Assembly: GCA_002428085.1 (NCBI GenBank)
Contig: DJAA01000064.1
Coordinates: forward strand, 5,340-16,269
Direction of reading: 5' to 3'
Source of the DNA: Sulfurimonas sp. UBA6014
GTDB lineage: Bacteria > Campylobacterota > Campylobacteria > Campylobacterales > Sulfurimonadaceae
DNA: 10,930 bases
Part shown: one piece after another, positions 6,464 to 10,930 of the stretch
Layout: each line of letters starts with the position of its first letter
Position numbering within the stretch: the first letter of the stretch is position 1
Position numbers and translations under genes: made by a program
Notes under the pieces: generated by a model
Database searches by the model: none
What the model was told of the DNA's origin: nothing
What the model saw: the letters and a program-made list of their open reading frames with translations, nothing else

Positions 6464-8029
6464 GTGAAAAAAACACTCCTTATTTTGCTCTTAATAGTCC
6501 ACTCCCTTTTTGCCAATAGTACTATTTTTTTAAGTGATGCAGAAAAACACTATTTACAAAAAAAACGCTCCATTACAATGTGTGTTGACCCTGACTGGGA
6601 ACCTTTTGAGGTTATAAATAAAGAGGGTAAACATGAGGGAATTGCGGCAGATTTGATTCAGCTTATAGCCAAAAGATTAGATGTGCCGATTGTGCTTCTC
6701 CCTACAAAAGATTGGGAAGAGTCTTTGGCTTTTTCCCATGCCAAAAAGTGTGATATTTTAAGTTTTTTAAATACAACCAAAAAGAGACAAGAGTGGCTCC
6801 TTTTTACAGAACCTCTCTTTAGAGATAAAAATATAGTAGTTGGACGCGCTGAGTCTGCCTATATTGATAATCTTGCGCGTAAAAAACTCAAAGTTGCCTT
6901 GCCTGTGGGGACTTCTATTGGAGAGCGTTTTGCTCAAGATTTTCCAAATCTTGAAGTGATACAGACGCAAACTGAAGCAGAAGCATTTCAACTCATAGAA
7001 GATAAAAAAGCAGATATTACCCTTCGTTCTCTTGTTGTTACGGCACATACCATTAAAAAAGAGGGACTTTTCAACCTAAAAATCATCGGTGAACCAAAAG
7101 GGTACGAAAATGAACTGCGCATAGGTGTCCTCAAAGAAGAGACACTTTTAAAAGAGATACTCAATAAAGCCATTGCAAATATAACGCAAAAAGATACCCA
7201 AGCGATACTCAACAATCATGTTTCAATAGTGATAGAGCGAGGAACGATAAACCCGATTTGGTTTTATTTGTTTGCTATAGGAGCAGTTTTGAGTAGTTTG
7301 GTTGTTATATGGAACACCCTTTTACGCAAGAAAGTAGCCCAAGAAGTTGCGAAAAATTATGAAAAACAAAAACTTCTTTTTCAAGCACAAAAAAAAGGAG
7401 AAATTGGCTCTTTGCTTGGAAATATTTCACATCAGTGGAGAGATGGACTCACGGCGATTAACGCTATCAATATGCACGCACGGGCACAACTCAATATGGG
7501 CATAGTCATTTCTCAAGAAGAGATGCAAAAAAATACCCTTGAGATAGAGCAATCCATCCGCTTTATGAGCCAAACGATGCAATCTTTTTTGGCATTTTAC
7601 AAACCATCGACTGATGTGCAAAAATTTAGGGTAAAAAAATCGATTGAAGAGACTTTGGATATCGTCCATCTAAACTTAAAGCAAAAAAATATTACGCTCA
7701 TAATACAAGAGCAGTATGAGCTTGAAATCAGTGCAATTGAAAACGAGTGGATGAATATCTGGTTTAATATGTTTTCCAATCTTTTAAATATTGTGACGCA
7801 AAAAGAGCTTCAGCATGCAAGTATCACTTTTACAATTGAACAAAACAGCATAACTGTTGAAGATGACTGCGGAGGGTTTGATGCTCAAAAACTCTCAAAA
7901 CTTCAAAACAAAGAGTTTGGAGGGCTCGGTCTGAAAATGTCTGCCGATATCGCGCAAAAATATCATTGGCTTATGGAGATAAAAAACAGCGCTTTTGGTG
8001 CACAGATTGAGTTTATTCACAAAATATAA
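6464..8029 (+). CDS. Membrane sensor histidine kinase with periplasmic solute-binding (SBP_bac_3) domain
   Basis: Two-component sensor of 521 aa. The signal/anchor MKKTLLILLLIVHSLFA is followed by an amino-acid-type solute-binding domain (about 25-245) with the usual ITMCVDPDWEPFE opening, GIAADLI, and FTEPLF. A membrane helix (about 264-287) leads to a coiled linker and the H-box NISHQWR with phospho-acceptor His323, then a HATPase domain with N-box Asn439 (NMFSN), G1 box DDCGG (about 477-481) and G2 box GGLGL. The GTG start at 6464 is preferred over a TTG at 6452 because it gives the classic MKK signal start and has GGAT 6-9 nt upstream. Relatives in Campylobacterota usually read HQWRQPL; here it is HQWRDGL. 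The ligand is probably a small solute but cannot be named. The response regulator gene runs tail to tail 6 bp away and is the likely partner. Confidence 0.88.
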   Translation: MKKTLLILLLIVHSLFANSTIFLSDAEKHYLQKKRSITMCVDPDWEPFEVINKEGKHEGIAADLIQLIAKRLDVPIVLLPTKDWEESLAFSHAKKCDILSFLNTTKKRQEWLLFTEPLFRDKNIVVGRAESAYIDNLARKKLKVALPVGTSIGERFAQDFPNLEVIQTQTEAEAFQLIEDKKADITLRSLVVTAHTIKKEGLFNLKIIGEPKGYENELRIGVLKEETLLKEILNKAIANITQKDTQAILNNHVSIVIERGTINPIWFYLFAIGAVLSSLVVIWNTLLRKKVAQEVAKNYEKQKLLFQAQKKGEIGSLLGNISHQWRDGLTAINAINMHARAQLNMGIVISQEEMQKNTLEIEQSIRFMSQTMQSFLAFYKPSTDVQKFRVKKSIEETLDIVHLNLKQKNITLIIQEQYELEISAIENEWMNIWFNMFSNLLNIVTQKELQHASITFTIEQNSITVEDDCGGFDAQKLSKLQNKEFGGLGLKMSADIAQKYHWLMEIKNSAFGAQIEFIHKI

Positions 8030-8035
8030 ACTTTT

Positions 8036-8725
8036 TTATTTTTGGTTGAGCATATAACCTAAATCTTTGATGGTGATGATGACATTGTGCGGAATTTTTT
8101 TACGAAGTCTGTAGACCATATTGCGGAGTGTATTTGGGTCAACTTCCCCTTCAAAGAGTTGTTCCTCAATCTCGTTTTTGTTGAGTAAACTCATGGGACG
8201 ACTCAGAAGCATCTCTAAAAAACGGTACTCGGCTTTTGTTAGCCGCTCACATTTTTGGGCGGTTATAATCTCTTTTTTCGCGTAATCATACACGGCTCCC
8301 TCACAAATTTGCATTTGAAGTTTTCCTGAGTTTTGAATTGCCAAGGCACACTCTTCGAGAGTTTGAATCAATATCTCAAGAGTCGCAGGTTTTTCAATAT
8401 AACTAATAAGCCCAATGCTCATGCAAGTGAGCAGTTTTTCTTTCTCGGTATGGCTGCTCATGATGACAATAGGAATCTCTTTGTTGAGTAAACGAATCTG
8501 ACGTGCGACACTGTTTCCATCAATAATGGGCATGATGTAGTCAAGTATAACGATTTGAACAGGTTTTTTAAAAAATATCTCCAAGGCATCCGCCCCATTT
8601 TCAGCAGTTAAAACCTCTTTTACGAACAAGGAAAGAGTTTTAGTTGTATTCGTTAATGTTTGTAAGTTATCTTCCGCGTAAAGAATAGAAAGGTTTTTAA
8701 GAATATGTTTGGCTGAAGCATTCAA
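8036..8725 (-). CDS. OmpR/PhoB-type response regulator
   Basis: Cytoplasmic two-component transcription factor, 229 aa. The receiver domain (about 10-125) has the acidic pocket AEDN (17-20), phospho-acceptor Asp62 in VILDYIMP, Ser90-Ser91 at the switch position, and Lys112 in IEKPA. The C-terminal winged-helix domain (about 135-227) has LTKAEYRFLEMLLSRP and the DPNTLRNMVYRLRKKI recognition-helix region typical of OmpR-type regulators. The start is TTG at 8725: AAGGAA (8736-8731) lies 5 nt before it, while the nearby ATG at 8721 is out of frame. It converges on the sensor kinase with a 6-bp gap, so the pair is not an operon and each gene's 3' readthrough would be antisense to the other. Two direct repeats upstream (8765-8783) suggest autoregulation. 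Fold and role are certain; the partner kinase is inferred from adjacency. Confidence 0.92.
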   Translation of the reverse strand: MNASAKHILKNLSILYAEDNLQTLTNTTKTLSLFVKEVLTAENGADALEIFFKKPVQIVILDYIMPIIDGNSVARQIRLLNKEIPIVIMSSHTEKEKLLTCMSIGLISYIEKPATLEILIQTLEECALAIQNSGKLQMQICEGAVYDYAKKEIITAQKCERLTKAEYRFLEMLLSRPMSLLNKNEIEEQLFEGEVDPNTLRNMVYRLRKKIPHNVIITIKDLGYMLNQK

Positions 8726-8730
8726 GTAAA

Positions 8731-8736
8731 TTCCTT
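8731..8736 (-). promoter_or_regulatory. Ribosome binding site supporting a TTG start of the response regulator
   Basis: AAGGAA on the minus strand lies 5 nt before TTG (8725-8723). It is the only good SD here and fixes the reading frame start, since the ATG four bases further on is in another frame. Confidence 0.6.
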
Positions 8737-8753
8737 TTAAAGAAGTCTATAAA

Positions 8754-8759
8754 ATTATA
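8754..8759 (-). promoter_or_regulatory. Consensus -10 hexamer for the response regulator gene
   Basis: A perfect TATAAT on the minus strand sits about 30 nt before the TTG start and just downstream of the paired direct repeats. No clear -35 is seen at 17-bp spacing, which would fit activator dependence or the weak -35 usage of this phylum. Confidence 0.5.
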
Positions 8760-8764
8760 CTCAT

Positions 8765-8783
8765 CTAACATCATCCTAGCATC
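8765..8783 (-). promoter_or_regulatory. Candidate response-regulator binding site: two direct repeats 11 bp apart
   Basis: On the minus strand GATGCTAG (8783-8776) and GATGTTAG (8772-8765) match at 7 of 8 positions with an 11-bp period, one helical turn. Tandem half-sites of this spacing are typical for dimeric OmpR-type regulators. The pair lies immediately upstream of the TATAAT of the regulator gene, in the region shared with the divergent PAS gene. Confidence 0.4.
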
Positions 8784-8841
8784 ATATTTTCTCAAATGCT
8801 TAAAAAGTGATAGTAATATGATGTGCTTGCAGTACTATTCA

Positions 8842-8857
8842 CAAGAATTCAAGAATT
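8842..8857 (+). repeat. Perfect tandem octamer repeat in the PAS-gene leader
   Basis: The octamer caagaatt occurs twice back to back (8842-8849 and 8850-8857), 8 nt before the AAAGGA ribosome binding site of the PAS gene. It may be a regulator half-site pair or chance in AT-rich DNA. Confidence 0.4.
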
Positions 8858-8875
8858 GTTAACAAAAGGAATAGT

Positions 8876-9361
8876 ATGGAAATCTTTATGAATAGCGATG
8901 ATTTGATTGTTTCAAAAACAGATCTCAAAGGGATGATTACTTACGGCAATGAACATTTTATCAAAATGTCAGGTTATAAAGAATCAGAGTTGTTACATGC
9001 GCCGCACAATATTTTACGCCACAGTGATATGCCAAAAATTGTTTTTAAACTTCTTTGGGAACGGATACAAAATAAAATGCACATCAATGCCTACGTGAAA
9101 AATAAAACCAAAAATGGTGATTTTTACTGGGTTTTTGCAAATGTTACAGCTTCGGTGGATGTAGACAATAAACTTATAGGATATTACTCTGTAAGAAGAA
9201 AACCATCAGAAGAAGGGAAAAAAAGGATTGAGACTTTATACGCTTCTCTTTTGCAGGCAGAACGAGTAGGAGGAGTGAATGCTTCTTTGAAACTTTTAAA
9301 TGAAACACTCAATCACTCAGGAGTAAATTATGACGAATTTGTTATTAAACTTCAAAAATAA
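8876..9361 (+). CDS. Soluble PAS-domain redox/energy-taxis signal protein, Aer/CetB-like
   Basis: Single-domain cytoplasmic PAS protein of 161 aa, the size of Campylobacter CetB (about 165 aa). The PAS core (about 8-110) carries APHNILRHSDMP (42-53), the N-P-H-N-x-x-R-H-x-D-M-P type motif of the FAD-binding Aer/CetB PAS group, and then KNGDFYWVFANV (79-90) of the beta-sheet face. A C-terminal helical tail (about 112-160) is long enough to contact a receptor. There is no membrane segment or output domain, so it must act through a partner, almost certainly the chemoreceptor encoded next, whose start it overlaps by 32 nt. AAAGGA at 8865-8870 lies 5 nt before the ATG. An FAD cofactor and redox or oxygen sensing are inferred from the family. 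The name cetB is withheld because the gene order and partner differ from Campylobacter. Confidence 0.82.
   Translation: MEIFMNSDDLIVSKTDLKGMITYGNEHFIKMSGYKESELLHAPHNILRHSDMPKIVFKLLWERIQNKMHINAYVKNKTKNGDFYWVFANVTASVDVDNKLIGYYSVRRKPSEEGKKRIETLYASLLQAERVGGVNASLKLLNETLNHSGVNYDEFVIKLQK
9319..9323 (+). promoter_or_regulatory. Strong ribosome binding site for the chemoreceptor inside the PAS gene
   Basis: AGGAG lies 6 nt before the ATG at 9330, within the last codons of the PAS gene. It supports the overlapping start and coupled synthesis of the two proteins. Confidence 0.7.
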
Positions 9362-10748
9362 ACAAACACTTTTCTACCTTTTCACACTCTCTCCTGTTTT
9401 CATACTCATTGCAATAAATTTTTCACCCATCTATGGCAGTATTGGTATTGTTTTATTGCTTGGGGGATTTTTTATCTCATCAAAGGTGCGTGTGTCTGAG
9501 GATCAACTTCTTTGTCAAATAGAAGAAGTCATGAGTTATGGCGCGCAGGGAGACTTGGAAAAAAGAGTTGTGAACATTGCCGAGAATTCCCCTTATTTTA
9601 AAATTGCATGGAGTTATAATAATCTCCTTGACCAAGTAGAAGCATTTATGAGAGATACCGCTTTGGCTGTAAATTTAGCAAGTGCTGGAGATAGAAGTGC
9701 AATCCTATTTTCTCATGGATATAAAGGGATGTTTGCTAGCTCGGTGAGACCCATGAATCAGGCAATTCAAGGCATTCATGATGGAGTGAAAGTTCTCATT
9801 GAAGGGAAGCTTGCGAGTGCTTTTAATAAAATAGGCGGCGGAAGCACGGGCGGCTTAAAGCAGATAAAAAATGACGTCCAAAAAGGGAGTAATGTTGCAG
9901 ACGATATAGCAGAAACATCGTATAAAACAAGTCAGGCTTCTATGCAAAGTATAGGTTCTGTTAGTCTTGTTCAAGGTAATTTCAACAAGCTGACGCAAAG
10001 TATCTCTCAAGCAGTAGAGGTTGTTGACTCTTTAACGCTTCGCTCTACAGAGATTTCTACAGTTGCTTCACTGATAAAAGATATAGCCGATCAAACCAAT
10101 CTGCTTGCTCTCAACGCTGCTATAGAAGCCGCCCGCGCTGGTGAGCATGGACGAGGATTCGCGGTTGTAGCTGATGAGGTGAGAAAACTTGCAGAGAGGA
10201 CGCAAAAAGCGACTAGCGAGATATCTATTACCATTTCTACTCTTCAGCAAGAAACTGTAAACATTCAAGAGCAATCAGCGATTATGTTGAGTTTGGCAAA
10301 TGAGTCTGTTTCTCATGTAAGTGAATTAGAGAGTGTGTTATTGAATTTTAATGAAATGGCAGAACAGTCTTTGCTTAACTCACAATTCATCAAAAATATT
10401 TTTTTAGTCAGTATTGTAAAAATAGATCACATTATCTTGAAGTCAAGTGCTTATTCGAGAATATTAAATAAAGACCTACATAAAGATGAAATTGCGACCC
10501 ATACAACTTGTAATTTTGGAAAATGGTATACCACCCAAGGCAAAGAAAGTTTTGGAAATAAAAAAGTCTTTGGCAACATAGAAAAGCCTCATGCGTTGAT
10601 ACACAATTTGATTCAAGAAAATATGAAATATGTTCAAGATGAAACGGTATATGATGCTGGAAATTTAGAAAAAATTATTGACAATTTCGAGATTATGGAA
10701 GCAGCTAGTGAAGAGTTGTTTGATTTACTTGAGAAGATGATCCAATAG
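9330..10748 (+). CDS. Methyl-accepting chemotaxis protein, CetA-like membrane hairpin with C-terminal CZB zinc-binding domain
   Basis: Chemoreceptor of 472 aa. Two adjacent membrane segments (about 13-30 and 34-50) are joined by only a few residues, so there is no periplasmic ligand domain. A HAMP-like cytoplasmic region follows (GDLEKRV at 74-80, then a helix to about 150). The signalling hairpin tip is intact: DIADQTNLLALNAAIEAARA (251-270) and GRGFAVVADEVRKLAERT (274-291). The C-terminus is a chemoreceptor zinc-binding (CZB) domain: His367 in KIDHII, Cys394 in HTTCNFGKWY, and His421/His425 in PHALIH are the expected 3-His/1-Cys ligands. Input is therefore cytoplasmic, probably from the PAS protein encoded upstream plus zinc, pH or oxidant effects at CZB. 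The gene overlaps the PAS gene by 32 nt. Campylobacter CetA has a similar membrane hairpin; the CZB addition is what sets this receptor apart. Confidence 0.9.
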   Translation: MTNLLLNFKNKQTLFYLFTLSPVFILIAINFSPIYGSIGIVLLLGGFFISSKVRVSEDQLLCQIEEVMSYGAQGDLEKRVVNIAENSPYFKIAWSYNNLLDQVEAFMRDTALAVNLASAGDRSAILFSHGYKGMFASSVRPMNQAIQGIHDGVKVLIEGKLASAFNKIGGGSTGGLKQIKNDVQKGSNVADDIAETSYKTSQASMQSIGSVSLVQGNFNKLTQSISQAVEVVDSLTLRSTEISTVASLIKDIADQTNLLALNAAIEAARAGEHGRGFAVVADEVRKLAERTQKATSEISITISTLQQETVNIQEQSAIMLSLANESVSHVSELESVLLNFNEMAEQSLLNSQFIKNIFLVSIVKIDHIILKSSAYSRILNKDLHKDEIATHTTCNFGKWYTTQGKESFGNKKVFGNIEKPHALIHNLIQENMKYVQDETVYDAGNLEKIIDNFEIMEAASEELFDLLEKMIQ

Positions 10749-10773
10749 ACTTCTTGCAAACCAAAGATTGCTT

Positions 10774-10930
10774 CGTCGTTGCCTCGCAATGACCGTTATT
10801 TCTCCTCGCAATGGCCGTCATTGCCTCACAATAGCCGTCTTCGCCTCGCAATAGCCGTCATTGCCTCGCCATAGCTGTCTTTGCCTCACAATAGCCGTCT
10901 TTGCCTTGCTATAGCTGTCATTGCGAACGA
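10774..10930. repeat. Array of 20-bp degenerate tandem repeats, running past the window end
   Basis: Head-to-tail units start at 10774, 10794 (22 bp), 10816, 10836, 10856, 10876, 10896 and 10916 (partial). The consensus is YGTCWTTGCCTCRCAATAGC; each unit contains the small dyad ATTGC-ctc-GCAAT or a decayed form. There are no spacers, so this is not CRISPR. The left flank (gattgcttcgtcg, 10767-10779) and the right edge (gtcattgcgaacga, 10917-10930) are roughly complementary and resemble the ends of a common dispersed palindromic intergenic repeat, suggesting an internally expanded copy. No gene is seen in 10749-10930. Confidence 0.8.

Noticed and set aside
6452..8029. TTG start at 6452 for the sensor kinase
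   Set aside because: It adds four residues before a classic MKK signal peptide, while the GTG at 6464 has a better placed GGAT.
8018..8046. Bidirectional terminator between kinase and response regulator
   Set aside because: The pairing is purely A-T and needs a bulge; it may act as one but the sequence does not support a confident call.
8719..8721. ATG near the response regulator start
   Set aside because: It is in a different frame from the receiver domain; TTG at 8725 with AAGGAA at 5 nt is in frame.
10774..10930. CRISPR array
   Set aside because: Units are 20 bp, degenerate and directly joined with no unique spacers, and no cas genes are present.

Overview
The window looks like chromosomal DNA of a free-living member of the Campylobacterota (former Epsilonproteobacteria), possibly close to Sulfurospirillum. 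This rests on moderately low GC, lysine- and isoleucine-rich proteins, a histidine kinase with an N-I-S-H-Q-W-R type H-box, and a small PAS protein paired with a membrane chemoreceptor that resembles Campylobacter CetB/CetA. The genus is an inference; the sequence alone does not fix it.

Layout. (1) 1-2123, plus strand: a hairpin at the left edge, an RhlE-type DEAD-box RNA helicase, then a TruC-type tRNA pseudouridine synthase. The synthase starts 5 nt after the helicase stop, with its TTG start inside a perfect stem-loop. (2) 6378-2132, minus strand: a Fur-family regulator followed by pgaB, pgaC and pgaD, tightly spaced and probably one operon. These encode periplasmic deacetylation/processing and membrane synthesis of poly-beta-1,6-N-acetylglucosamine (PNAG/PGA), a biofilm matrix polymer. 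The outer-membrane porin gene pgaA is not in the window. (3) 6379-8029, plus strand: divergent from the Fur-type gene, a membrane sensor kinase with a periplasmic solute-binding domain. The shared 85-bp gap holds a 19-bp interrupted palindrome. (4) 8725-8036, minus strand: an OmpR-type response regulator, tail to tail with the kinase. Its promoter region carries two direct repeats 11 bp apart. (5) 8876-10748, plus strand: a soluble PAS protein overlapping by 32 nt an MCP that has a membrane hairpin but no periplasmic sensor domain and ends in a zinc-binding CZB domain. (6) 10774-10930: an array of 20-bp degenerate tandem repeats running off the window.

Working together (inference): regions 2 to 5 put matrix polysaccharide synthesis, a metal-type repressor, a small-molecule two-component system and an energy/redox taxis receptor side by side. 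That mix would suit a switch between swimming and surface attachment, but the sequence shows only adjacency. All gene families here are recognisable. The least ordinary items are the pgaA-less, Fur-headed pga operon, the PAS + CZB-receptor pair, the candidate operators and the terminal repeat array.
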